64,000 bases of DNA. It comes from Streptomyces macrolidinus. Its GTDB lineage: Bacteria; Actinomycetota; Actinomycetes; Streptomycetales; Streptomycetaceae. The stretch is from positions 396,642 to 460,641 of the forward strand of contig NZ_JAMWMR010000001.1 in NCBI RefSeq assembly GCF_023887685.1. Reading direction: 5' to 3'. This document shows positions 19,164-26,537 of this stretch, piece by piece. A program made the translations under genes and the position numbers. The notes under the pieces were generated by a model that saw only the letters and a program-made list of their open reading frames with translations, was not told where the DNA came from and searched no databases. Each line of letters opens with the position of its first letter. The stretch's first letter is position 1.

Positions 19164-20222
19164 TCAACGCCCTTGCAGCGAGCGGACGTTGTCGCCGAAC
19201 GTCCAGTTCTTCGAGCCGTCCCAGTTGACGGACCACGTCATGAGGCCCTTGAGGCCGGTGCCGTAGTGCTGCCAGGCCTCGGAGACGAGGGACGGCGCCA
19301 TGTACCCGCCGCCCGCGCCCTGTTGGGCGGGAAGGCCCGGCACCTGCTTGTCGTAGGGGACCTTGACCGTGGTCCCCTGGATGGTCAGGCCGCTGTTCAG
19401 ACAGTCCGTCTGCGCGACGAAGCCCGCCACGGTGCCCGCCGCGTACGAGTCGCCGGAGCAGCCGTACATGCTGCCGTTGTAGTACTGCATGTTCAGCCAC
19501 CACAGCCGGCCGTTGTCCGCGTACTTCTTGATGACCGGCAGATACGCGCCCCAGATCGACCCGTAGGTGACACTGCCCCCGGTCACGTACGCCGTCTCCG
19601 GGGCCATGGTGAGCCCGAAGCCTGCGGGCATCTGCGCCAGCACCCCGTCGATGATGCGGATCAGGTTCGCCTGGGACGTGGACGGTTGGCCGATGTTCCC
19701 ACTCCCCGTCAGGCCGGTCTCGATGTCGATGTCGATGCCGTCGAAGTTGTATTCCTTCAGGATCGGGACGATCGTCGAGACGAACCGGTCGGCGACGGCG
19801 GTGGAGTTGAGGTCGATGCCCGCGGTCGCGCCGCCGATGGAGAGCAGGATCGTCTGTCCTGCGGCCTTCGCGGCGCACATCTCCGCCGGGGTGGCCACCT
19901 TCACCCCGCTGTCCATGCCGTCCTCCCACAGCGCGGTGCCGTCGGAGAGGATGACCGGGAACGCGGCGTTGAGCACGTTGTAGCCGTGCGCGGCGATCCG
20001 GGAGTCGGTGATCGGGGTCCAGCCGAACGGCGGGTGGACCCCGTTGGCGGCCCCGTCCCAGTTCTCCCAGTAGCCCTGGAGAACCTTGCCGGACGGACGG
20101 GACTTCACGGCGCAGGTCTCGGCCGCGGAGGCGGAGGCGGCGGGGGCGGTGGCGACGGAGAGCGGCGCGAGGACGGCCGCGGTGAGGGCGGCGGCGAGCA
20201 GGCGCGGCCAGTGGCGGATCAT
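19164..20222 (-). CDS. Secreted GH18 chitinase
   Basis: 352 residues with an Ala-rich Sec signal (about 1-34, cleavage after SASA) and a single GH18 barrel, with no chitin-binding or fibronectin module. The active site DGIDIDIE (DxxDxDxE, acid Glu at residue 168) and the preceding LLSIGG motif are intact. It hydrolyses chitin by substrate-assisted catalysis outside the cell. An inverted repeat of two DasR-like half sites lies 50 bp upstream, so induction by chitin or N-acetylglucosamine is expected. Confidence 0.95.
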   Translation of the reverse strand: MIRHWPRLLAAALTAAVLAPLSVATAPAASASAAETCAVKSRPSGKVLQGYWENWDGAANGVHPPFGWTPITDSRIAAHGYNVLNAAFPVILSDGTALWEDGMDSGVKVATPAEMCAAKAAGQTILLSIGGATAGIDLNSTAVADRFVSTIVPILKEYNFDGIDIDIETGLTGSGNIGQPSTSQANLIRIIDGVLAQMPAGFGLTMAPETAYVTGGSVTYGSIWGAYLPVIKKYADNGRLWWLNMQYYNGSMYGCSGDSYAAGTVAGFVAQTDCLNSGLTIQGTTVKVPYDKQVPGLPAQQGAGGGYMAPSLVSEAWQHYGTGLKGLMTWSVNWDGSKNWTFGDNVRSLQGR

Positions 20223-20273
20223 GCGAGGCCTCCCGTGTGGGGGTGCGGTGAGGTGTCGTAGGCATGACGGTGC

Positions 20274-20310
20274 TCTGGTCCAGACCTTTCGTCAAGAGGT
20301 CTGGACCAGA
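20274..20310 (-). promoter_or_regulatory. Perfect inverted repeat with two DasR-like (dre) sites upstream of the chitinase
   Basis: TCTGGTCCAGACC (20274-20286) and GGTCTGGACCAGA (20298-20310) are exact reverse complements separated by 11 nt. Each is also itself close to the dre palindrome TGGTCTAGACCA bound by DasR, and paired repeats of this kind mark streptomycete chitinase promoters. The 326 bp between the chitinase and the next gene contain otherwise only the CGTGCAACAA motif. Confidence 0.75.
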
Positions 20311-20508
20311 TCGCCGAGGCTGGGGGAACCGGACGCTCAGTGCGAGCGCAGTACGTGGTCCGCTTCGGACGAAGAAGACCGGGCGGTGACCGGGCTCACC
20401 AACGGCGGGGTCATGGTCGACCAGAGCCTCCGTGCTCGTTACCCACGTTCGGGGCAAGTGCCCGACAGACAGGTGGTCTTGACGCTGCCCACTCGGCAGG
20501 GTGACGCT

Positions 20509-20518
20509 CGTGCAACAA
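20509..20518 (+). promoter_or_regulatory. CGTGCAACAA motif, copy 1
   Basis: This 10-mer occurs 30 bp upstream of the small gene at 20549 and again 164 bp upstream of tgmA; the following bases are also similar (GGCGCAACC versus CGTAGAACC). Possible shared operator of the XRE regulator encoded in between. Confidence 0.35.
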
Positions 20519-20548
20519 GGCGCAACCAAGTAGGCAGGGGGCAAGGTC

Positions 20549-20794
20549 ATGGCTCTACTGTTCTTCGGCAAGGACCCGAACACCAACGGCGACAACTGTC
20601 CGACCGTGTGGGTGGACGAGATGTCGGCCGAACTGGTGATGCAGGGATGGAAGGCTGACGAAGACACGGAAGCGGAATGCCTGACGGTCGGACACATTCC
20701 CGACTCCGAGGCAGTGATCCGCATTCCGGCGCGCATGGTGCCGTTGATCAGGAAGGCGTGCGATGAAGCCGAGCAGCGTTCCGCCGTTCAGTGA
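20549..20794 (+). CDS. Small conserved protein upstream of the DUF6879 gene
   Basis: 81 residues beginning MALLFFGKDPNTNGDNCPTV, acidic, no membrane segment. Small proteins with this opening are common in streptomycetes directly before DUF6879 genes. It contains no recognisable catalytic motif. It overlaps the next gene by 32 bp in another frame, so the two are translationally linked. AGGGGGCAAGG provides the ribosome site. Confidence 0.75.
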   Translation: MALLFFGKDPNTNGDNCPTVWVDEMSAELVMQGWKADEDTEAECLTVGHIPDSEAVIRIPARMVPLIRKACDEAEQRSAVQ

Positions 20795-21287
20795 GCTGAT
20801 CGGGAACTGTCACCGCTCCGCTGTGCATCTCGAACTTCGGGACACCTACGAGGGATACGACGACGGCGGTCGCTTTGCCGAATGGAAGCGAGAGGGCGGG
20901 ATCACACCGGCCTTCGTCGAGGACTTCCGGGCATGGACCGACCTCGTACGAGAGACGGTTGCCCGTGGCGTGGAGATGCGTCGGGTCAGGGTGGTATCCG
21001 TACCGGTCACCGAGTACATCCGGTTCGAGTACGAGGCGGCGCACCTCAACCAAGAGGCAGGCGAACAGGTGCGATGGCTGCCACGCTCGGATGCCGCGAC
21101 GCTGCTTGTGCCGGGAGCTGATCTGTGGATCTTCGATGGTCGATTGATCAGGTTCGGGCACTTCACCGGAGACGGCGCACTGGTCCGCAACGAGATGTGC
21201 CAAGACCCGTCAGTGATCAAGAAGTTCAGTGAGGCGTTCGAGGCCGTCTGGCAGCGAGCGACCCCGCACGAGAGGTTCACGGTCTGA
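20763..21287 (+). CDS. DUF6879 family protein
   Basis: A 174-residue protein of the DUF6879 family, which travels with XRE/DUF5753 regulators and small DUF397 proteins in streptomycetes. Visible family features are RFAEWKREGGITPAFVEDF, RVVSVPVTEYIRFEYEAA and the closing LIRFGHFTGDGAL segment. The biochemical role is unknown. It sits between the 81-residue protein and the XRE regulator and is probably part of the same operon. Confidence 0.85.
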   Translation: MKPSSVPPFSELIGNCHRSAVHLELRDTYEGYDDGGRFAEWKREGGITPAFVEDFRAWTDLVRETVARGVEMRRVRVVSVPVTEYIRFEYEAAHLNQEAGEQVRWLPRSDAATLLVPGADLWIFDGRLIRFGHFTGDGALVRNEMCQDPSVIKKFSEAFEAVWQRATPHERFTV

Positions 21288-21299
21288 CCGCGCTGGCTC

Positions 21300-22151
21300 A
21301 TGCCCCAGTACCAGTCATCGAGTGTCGAGAGCGCCCGCAAGGCTGTTGCGGCACGGCTCCGCGAAGTGCGCCTGGACGCCGGCTTGAAAGGGCATGAGCT
21401 AGCCGCTCGCTGCGGCTGGCACAAGTCCAAGACCTCTCGCATCGAGAGCGCCCGTACACCTCCGTCCGACGCCGATATCCGCGCATGGTGTGCCGCCTGC
21501 GGAGCGGATGATCAGGCGGTCGACATAGTGGCAGCCTCCCGCACGGCCGACTCCATGTACCTGGAATGGAGGCGGCTGCAGCGCACCGGCCTGCGTCGTT
21601 TGCAAGAGGCACGCATCCCGCTGTACGAGCGCACCAGACTGCACCGGGGCTACGCCTCGCACGTCGTGCCTGGACTCTTCCAGACGCCCGCCTACGCCGC
21701 CGCGCTGCTGTCGTCTGTCAGCCGGTTCCACGGCACCCCCGACGACACAGTGGAAGCCGTAGATGCCCGCATGGCGCGCGCCCGAGTGCTGCACGAGGGG
21801 ACGCACCGCTTCGCATTGCTCATCGAGGAAGCAGTCTTGCGGTACCAGGTGGGCGACGCTGAAGCCATGGCAGGGCAATTGGGGCACCTGCTGTCGGTCA
21901 TGTCACTTCCCGCTGTCTCCATGGGGGTCATCCCGTTCGCTGCACAGGAGCGGGGCATGTGGACCCTTGAGACGTTCGACATCTTTGATGATCGGCGTGT
22001 GCATGTGGAATTGCTGACGGCTCAGGTCACGCTTACCGCGCCGGGTGAAGTCGGGATGTACGTCAAGGCATGGACGGACTTGCATGAGTTGGCCGTCTAC
22101 GGCGCGGACGCCCGATCGCTGGTGTCGGATGCTCTTGGGGCCCTGGGCTGA
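21300..22151 (+). CDS. XRE-family regulator with DUF5753 domain
   Basis: 283 residues: an N-terminal helix-turn-helix (about 12-65, LRLDAG...LAARCGWHKSKTSRIE) and a DUF5753 sensor-like domain (about 100-275, with the usual LVPGLFQT-type motif VVPGLFQTPAYAAALL). Members of this family control small-molecule and development loci, usually with DUF397 or DUF6879 partners. It lies immediately upstream of the graspetide genes and is the best candidate for their regulator. The ATG at 21300 lacks a strong ribosome site, so coupling with the gene 12 bp upstream is likely. Confidence 0.93.
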   Translation: MPQYQSSSVESARKAVAARLREVRLDAGLKGHELAARCGWHKSKTSRIESARTPPSDADIRAWCAACGADDQAVDIVAASRTADSMYLEWRRLQRTGLRRLQEARIPLYERTRLHRGYASHVVPGLFQTPAYAAALLSSVSRFHGTPDDTVEAVDARMARARVLHEGTHRFALLIEEAVLRYQVGDAEAMAGQLGHLLSVMSLPAVSMGVIPFAAQERGMWTLETFDIFDDRRVHVELLTAQVTLTAPGEVGMYVKAWTDLHELAVYGADARSLVSDALGALG

Positions 22152-22158
22152 GAATTCG

Positions 22159-22168
22159 CGTGCAACAA
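22159..22168 (+). promoter_or_regulatory. CGTGCAACAA motif, copy 2, upstream of tgmA
   Basis: Second exact copy of the 10-mer seen at 20509-20518. It falls in the 180-bp gap between the XRE regulator and tgmA. Confidence 0.35.
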
Positions 22169-22331
22169 CGTAGAACCGGCTCGATGTCGGGGCTACGGCA
22201 TCCCTAACGTGGTCGTCATCCGGACGACGCGAAGGGTCCGACTGCAACGCCTGCTCGCGTCGGCACCCGGTGGGGCACTGACGACCCGCACGGTCATGCG
22301 CTCACCAGAAGTCCACGAGAGAGGGCACACC

Positions 22332-22592
22332 ATGCAGACCACCAGCACGACTCAGGCGCGCATCCCCTGGGGCATCAGCCGGATGCGCCCGTACCCCAGC
22401 ACCTACCAGCCGGGCTACGCGACCGCCGAAGTCGACCCTGTCACGCAGACCACCGTCTTCCGTGACGTGCGGGGCGGCGTCGTGGAGATGGGCAAGCACG
22501 GCACGAGCAAGGGCACCGAGACACAGCCCCAGTCCACGAACCAGGACAGCCGCAATGACACGGACCACGACCAGGACAGCGAGCAGGACTGA
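22332..22592 (+). CDS. tgmA: TgmA-type graspetide precursor (ATP-grasp-modified RiPP)
   Basis: An 86-residue precursor. The leader carries the conserved segment IPWGISRMRPYP (11-22) and VDPVTQTTVFRD (34-45), followed by EMGKHGTSKGTET (52-64). The core, residues about 57-86, is Thr/Ser-rich then Asp-rich (HDQDSEQD at the end), giving hydroxyl donors and carboxylate acceptors for side-chain ester macrocycles made by TgmB. Asn75-Asp76 and the Asp residues near it are possible sites for the PIMT-like TgmC. GAGAGAGG serves as ribosome site. The stop overlaps the tgmB start (TGATG). Confidence 0.92.
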   Translation: MQTTSTTQARIPWGISRMRPYPSTYQPGYATAEVDPVTQTTVFRDVRGGVVEMGKHGTSKGTETQPQSTNQDSRNDTDHDQDSEQD

Positions 22593-23560
22593 TGAACCAT
22601 GCTGGACCGGTCGCGGTCGTCACCGAGGTGGACGACGTGACCGCCGACATGGTGATCACCGAACTGAACAAGCGCGGTGTCCCGGTCGTGCGGTTCGATC
22701 CCTCCGACATCGGTGACCGTCTCTCACTGTCAGCCCGGTTCGGCGCCAGCCGGGCGGCAACCCCCGCCGGCCATCTGCGCACCCCCTCCAGAACCACCGC
22801 CCTGGAGGGGGTGCGGTCCCTCTACTGGCGCCGCCCGACCTGGCCCTGCTTCGAGCACCTGGACGATCAGGACGCCCGCTTCGCCGCCGCCCAAGTCCGT
22901 CATGGTCTGGGCGGCACTCTCTACGCCCTGGCGAACTGCCGCTATGTGAACCACCCGTTCAGCAACTACGCGGCGGAACACAAGCCCATGCAACTGGCCG
23001 TGGCCGAACGCCTCGGCCTCACCGTCCCGCCCACCCTGATCTCCAACGATCTGGCCGACATCCGCGCATTCATCACCGAACACGGCCGGGCGATCTACAA
23101 GACACTGCGCTGGACCCCCTACCGGCGCGGCGACGGCGTAGGGCTCACCACCTGGACCGAGCCCGTCACCGCCGACGAGGTGGACGAGAGCGTGGCCGAG
23201 GTCCCGCACCTGTTCCAGGCACGCGTGGACAAGGTGGCGGACCTGCGGGTGGTCATCGTCGGGCCCAAGGCGTTCGCGATCCGTATCGACTCCGACCTGC
23301 TGGACTGGCGCGCGGATTACAGCGCCCTGACCTACGCGCCCGTGGCCCTGCCCGCCAACGTGGAGAAGGCCTTGACCGCCCACTTGGAACACTTCGGCCT
23401 CGCCTCCGGCAGCTTCGACCTGTGCATCACCCGTGACGGTGACCTGCACTGGCTGGAGCTGAACCCGAACGGCCAGTGGGGTTGGCTCGAAGACGAAACC
23501 GGGCTGCCGATCGCCGCCGCTTTCGCCGATCTCCTGGAGCAAGGAGCGTCCACACCGTGA
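22592..23560 (+). CDS. tgmB: TgmB ATP-grasp ribosomal peptide maturase
   Basis: A 322-residue ATP-grasp ligase of the graspetide (omega-ester peptide) synthetase family. It opens with a peptide-binding-like N-domain (VAVVTEVDDVTADMVITEL). In the ATP-grasp core, IYKTLRW supplies the nucleotide-binding Lys, and the metal-binding acidic residues lie in GSFDLCIT and WLELNPNGQW. It activates Asp/Glu side chains of the precursor and joins them to Thr/Ser/Lys. One-base overlap with tgmA and four-base overlap with tgmC show a tight operon. Confidence 0.93.
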   Translation: MNHAGPVAVVTEVDDVTADMVITELNKRGVPVVRFDPSDIGDRLSLSARFGASRAATPAGHLRTPSRTTALEGVRSLYWRRPTWPCFEHLDDQDARFAAAQVRHGLGGTLYALANCRYVNHPFSNYAAEHKPMQLAVAERLGLTVPPTLISNDLADIRAFITEHGRAIYKTLRWTPYRRGDGVGLTTWTEPVTADEVDESVAEVPHLFQARVDKVADLRVVIVGPKAFAIRIDSDLLDWRADYSALTYAPVALPANVEKALTAHLEHFGLASGSFDLCITRDGDLHWLELNPNGQWGWLEDETGLPIAAAFADLLEQGASTP

Positions 23561-24750
23561 TCCGACCCGACTCCACAAGCCTCCGCCGCGCTCTGGCCGA
23601 TCAGCTCGAACAGGGCGGCGTACTGAGAACCCCGGTATGGCGAAAGGCCGTCGAAGCCGTACCCCGGGAGCTGTTCCTCCCGTCGTTCTTCAGGAGTGCG
23701 CCCGGTCCCGGCGGCATCACGCAGTACATCCCCGTCACCCAGGACACCGACGAGGACGAGCGGCTGACCCTCACCTACCAGGACGAAACCTGGGTGACTC
23801 AGCTCGACGGCCACCTCACCGCCGACACCGCCGACGGGCCGGTGACCGGCTTCCCCACCTCCTCCTCCACGATGCCATCCACCGTCATGGGGATGCTCGA
23901 ATCCCTGGACGTGGAGGACGGCATGAACGTCCTGGAGATCGGCACCGGTACCGGCTACTCCACGGGCCTGATGTGCCACCGTCTGGGAGAGGACAACGTG
24001 ACCAGTGTGGAAGTCGACCCCGCCGTGTCGGAGCGGGCGGATGCCGCGCTGGAGGACGCGGGGTACTCGACCTGGACCGTCACAGGGGACGGCCTCCTCG
24101 GACACCCGCGCCGCGCACCGTATGACCGGACCATCGCCACCTGCGCTCTACGGCGCATCCCGTACGCGTGGGTCCGGCAGACCCAGCCGGGCGGGATCAT
24201 CCTCGCCACAGTGGGCCCCAGCGCCTGGACCTACGGCACGGGCCTGGCCAAGCTCACCGTCAAGGACGACGGAACCGCAGTGGGCCGGATCATCGGCCGA
24301 ACCTCGTTCATGCCCGCCCGAGCGGAGGCGGCCGTCCAGCTCTCCGGAGACCTGTCCGCCCGTGCCGCCTACGCGGACACCGAGCGTGCGACCAGCCTTC
24401 CCCCCGATGCGCTGAACCACTGGATGCCCGCGTTCCTGGCCCAGCTCGCCGCACCGGGCGCCCAGCTCGTACGAGCGGTCAGCGGCAGCCGAGAGACGGT
24501 CTACCTGTTCGACACCGGTCGGGAAGCCTTCGCGGCGCTCACCGCTGACGGAGACGAGTGGACCGTTCGGCAAGGGGGACCGGTCGCCATCTGGGACGCC
24601 ATCGAAAGCGCGCTCACGGCGTGGCAGAGCGCTGGGGAACCTGACATCACCTCCGTTCGTATGGAGGTCACTTCCAGAACGCACACGTACTGGATCGGGG
24701 ACCAGCCAGCCCTCCGCTGGGAGCACCCACACCCGCCGCTGAACGCCTGA
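23557..24750 (+). CDS. tgmC: TgmC PIMT-like O-methyltransferase of the graspetide system
   Basis: 397 residues starting at the GTG that overlaps the tgmB stop (GTGA). The first 200 residues resemble protein-L-isoaspartate O-methyltransferase, with motif I LEIGTGTGYS and the LDVEDGMNVLEIG lead-in. About 170 further residues ending in TYWIGDQPALRW form the extra C-terminal domain found in RiPP-associated members and absent from repair PIMTs. Such enzymes methylate an Asp of the cyclised peptide, which then collapses to an aspartimide. It ends before a strong hairpin terminator. Confidence 0.92.
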   Translation: MIRPDSTSLRRALADQLEQGGVLRTPVWRKAVEAVPRELFLPSFFRSAPGPGGITQYIPVTQDTDEDERLTLTYQDETWVTQLDGHLTADTADGPVTGFPTSSSTMPSTVMGMLESLDVEDGMNVLEIGTGTGYSTGLMCHRLGEDNVTSVEVDPAVSERADAALEDAGYSTWTVTGDGLLGHPRRAPYDRTIATCALRRIPYAWVRQTQPGGIILATVGPSAWTYGTGLAKLTVKDDGTAVGRIIGRTSFMPARAEAAVQLSGDLSARAAYADTERATSLPPDALNHWMPAFLAQLAAPGAQLVRAVSGSRETVYLFDTGREAFAALTADGDEWTVRQGGPVAIWDAIESALTAWQSAGEPDITSVRMEVTSRTHTYWIGDQPALRWEHPHPPLNA

Positions 24751-24793
24751 CAGCTTCCGGACGGCCGAGCCCCTTGCCCCCGCGGGCCTTGGA

Positions 24794-24835
24794 CTCCAGT
24801 GCTGCTCCACGGAAGTTCGCGGAGCAGCACTGGAG
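24794..24835 (+). terminator. Bidirectional hairpin between tgmC and the DUF397 gene
   Basis: Perfect 15-bp inverted repeat (CTCCAGTGCTGCTCC at 24794-24808 and its complement at 24821-24835) with a 12-nt loop, placed between convergent genes. Confidence 0.85.
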
Positions 24836-24875
24836 ATGGCCGGACTTCGTCGTTGCCGGGGTACCGGTAGGGCGG

Positions 24876-25091
24876 TCAGTCGGAGCCGAGCTGTCCGCGC
24901 TTGAGGCTCGTCACGAATGATGAGAACGCGGCGGTGGGGAAGTTCAGCACCGGTCCGTTCGGGTTCTTGGAGTCACGGACGGGGACCGTGTCGCACGAGG
25001 CGACGAGGTTGGTGGCGACCTCGATGCATGAACCGCCGTTGCCGCTGTAGGAGGACTTGAACCAGATAAGGGGGAGGGAGTCGGTCGCCAC
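24876..25091 (-). CDS. DUF397 protein (first of two)
   Basis: A 71-residue DUF397 protein with the family hallmarks FKSSYSGNGGSCIEVA and VPVRDSKNPNGPVL. DUF397 proteins are small partners of XRE/DUF5753 regulators and can modulate their activity. The GTG at 25091 has AAAGGG upstream. It is a paralogue of the neighbouring DUF397 gene (about two thirds identical by eye) and is probably in one operon with it and the XRE gene. Confidence 0.9.
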   Translation of the reverse strand: MATDSLPLIWFKSSYSGNGGSCIEVATNLVASCDTVPVRDSKNPNGPVLNFPTAAFSSFVTSLKRGQLGSD

Positions 25092-25146
25092 GGGGTGCCC
25101 TTTCGAAGCTAATCGATCACGGCCACAGGTACAGCGTGAGGGGCGG

Positions 25147-25356
25147 TCAGTGGGAGTCGAGCTGCCCGCGCTTGATGCTCGTCACGAACGAGGAGAACGT
25201 GGCGGAGTGGAAGCTCAGTACGGGACCGCTCTGGACCTTGGAGTCGCGGACGGGGACCACGCCGCGCGAGTCGGCAAGGTTCGTGGCGACCTCGATGCAC
25301 TGGCCGCCGTTGCCGCTGTAGGAAGACTTGAACCAACGGGGGAACTCGGTCGTCAC
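25147..25356 (-). CDS. DUF397 protein (second of two)
   Basis: A 69-residue DUF397 protein (FKSSYSGNGGQCIEVATNLA, VPVRDSKVQSGPVL). Its GTG overlaps the stop of the XRE regulator upstream by four bases, the classical coupled XRE-DUF397 arrangement. The tandem paralogue downstream suggests a duplication. Confidence 0.9.
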   Translation of the reverse strand: MTTEFPRWFKSSYSGNGGQCIEVATNLADSRGVVPVRDSKVQSGPVLSFHSATFSSFVTSIKRGQLDSH

Positions 25357-26180
25357 TTGAAACCCTTTCGGAGCCGTTCGATCAAGGCCACAGACGCCGC
25401 TTGGGAGTGCGCTTCGGCCTGTAGCTGATGGTAGGCCGCCAGTATCGGAAGGACGGACGCACTTTCCCGTTCGAGGTGGCCCCGATGGGCGGACTCGGCG
25501 TAGGACACAAGTGAGCGGTCCGGCATCGTGAGTACGGTAATGGGCAGACTGAACGGTCTGCGAGCTCCCATGGAGAACGGTGCGACCTGTAGCACGGTGT
25601 TCGGGCGCTCGGCGAACTCAAGCAAGCGCGCGAACTGAGCGTCCATGGCCGATGGGGCTCCCATCGGTCGACGGATGCACCCTTCATCAAGTACCGCGGT
25701 GATCAGAGGGGATGGTGACCGCGCGAGGCTGTTCTGTCGCCTCACTACGAGTTCAACTCGTTCGTCCGCTTGCTCAGGGGTGATCGCTTCCCGCCGTACC
25801 GCGTCCGCTTCCAACGTCGCGGCGTACTCGGGCGTCTGTAGGAGACCAGGGATGACGCCCACTTCGTACAGTCGGATCTCTGTTGCCTGCGCCTCAAGTG
25901 CAACGTACTCCGGGAACCCTTCGATGAGCGCTGTGTGGCGCACGGCCTGACTCAGACGCTCGAACCTGTCTCCCGTGCCCAGCGCTCTGTCAACGCTTGC
26001 CGCAAATCGGCGAGTTGGAGATCGGCGACCAGTTTCTACGGCGGAGATGTGTGCTCCGGAACAGCCAGCGCGTGCAGCTAGCTCGTCCTGTGTCCACCCC
26101 CGTTCGTCCCGCAGCGTGCGCAGTAGCTGCCCAAACCGTGCACTCGGTGACGATTCGGGGTCCAGTTCTCTCCGGTTCAA
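25353..26180 (-). CDS. XRE-family regulator with DUF5753 domain
   Basis: About 275 residues: helix-turn-helix near 17-65 (LLRTLRDERGWTQDELAARA, then CSGAHISAVETGRRS) followed by a DUF5753 domain with VIPGLLQTPEYAATLEADA. The start is uncertain: a TTG at 26180 gives the length used here, and no ATG or GTG with a ribosome site lies in frame upstream. It is divergent from the operon of the 42-residue peptide and second PIMT-like gene, with palindromes in between, so it is the likely regulator of that cassette. Confidence 0.85.
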   Translation of the reverse strand: MNRRELDPESSPSARFGQLLRTLRDERGWTQDELAARAGCSGAHISAVETGRRSPTRRFAASVDRALGTGDRFERLSQAVRHTALIEGFPEYVALEAQATEIRLYEVGVIPGLLQTPEYAATLEADAVRREAITPEQADERVELVVRRQNSLARSPSPLITAVLDEGCIRRPMGAPSAMDAQFARLLEFAERPNTVLQVAPFSMGARRPFSLPITVLTMPDRSLVSYAESAHRGHLERESASVLPILAAYHQLQAEAHSQAASVALIERLRKGFK

Positions 26181-26195
26181 TGGGCACCGTCCAAT

Positions 26196-26219
26196 TTGCC
26201 AAGCAACTTCCGTAAGTTG
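26196..26219. promoter_or_regulatory. Overlapping inverted repeats upstream of the XRE gene
   Basis: TTGC-CAA-GCAA (26196-26206) and CAACTT-CCGT-AAGTTG (26204-26219) overlap in the divergent intergenic region. They are plausible operators for the adjacent XRE protein. Confidence 0.45.
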
Positions 26220-26255
26220 AAGACACGTCGACTCTAGGTCACGCTGAGCCTCCTG

Positions 26256-26271
26256 GTAGTGGAACCACTAC
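26256..26271. promoter_or_regulatory. Palindrome in front of the 26286 operon
   Basis: GTAGTGG-AA-CCACTAC is a perfect 7-bp-arm palindrome ending 14 bp before the GTG start at 26286. A protein bound here would block transcription or translation start of the operon. Confidence 0.5.
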
Positions 26272-26285
26272 AGAGAGGAGCGACC

Positions 26286-26537
26286 GTGCCCGGCAACAGC
26301 GACGCCGTCGAACGGCAACCCCCACCCGTTCCCGCCTCCGGCGCGCTCGTGGTGGACGCTGACGGTCGAGTCGGAGAGTTCCGCGGTGAAGTCAGCGGAC
26401 TCTGGTGCCTCCGTCCCGTCACGGGCGGTACCACCTGGACCGTCGTCCCCGAGGACACCCGGCCGGCGACTCCCGAGCAGCGCATACACGCCGACGTCGC
26501 CCGTGCGAACGCGCGGAGTCGGGGTGAGGTGCTGTGA
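26286..26537 (+). CDS. Small hypothetical protein, first gene of the second peptide cassette
   Basis: 83 residues, soluble, with a short beta-rich segment (GALVVDADGRVGEFRGEV, GLWCLRPVTGGTTWTV). Proteins like this accompany XRE/DUF397 loci in streptomycetes, but I know no function. The GTG at 26286 is chosen because GAGAGGAG lies six bases upstream. It overlaps the next gene by four bases (GTGA). Confidence 0.7.
   Translation: MPGNSDAVERQPPPVPASGALVVDADGRVGEFRGEVSGLWCLRPVTGGTTWTVVPEDTRPATPEQRIHADVARANARSRGEVL

Noticed and set aside
23557..24750. Housekeeping protein-L-isoaspartate O-methyltransferase
   Set aside because: Gene overlap with tgmB and the long extra C-terminal domain assign it to the peptide pathway rather than to protein repair.
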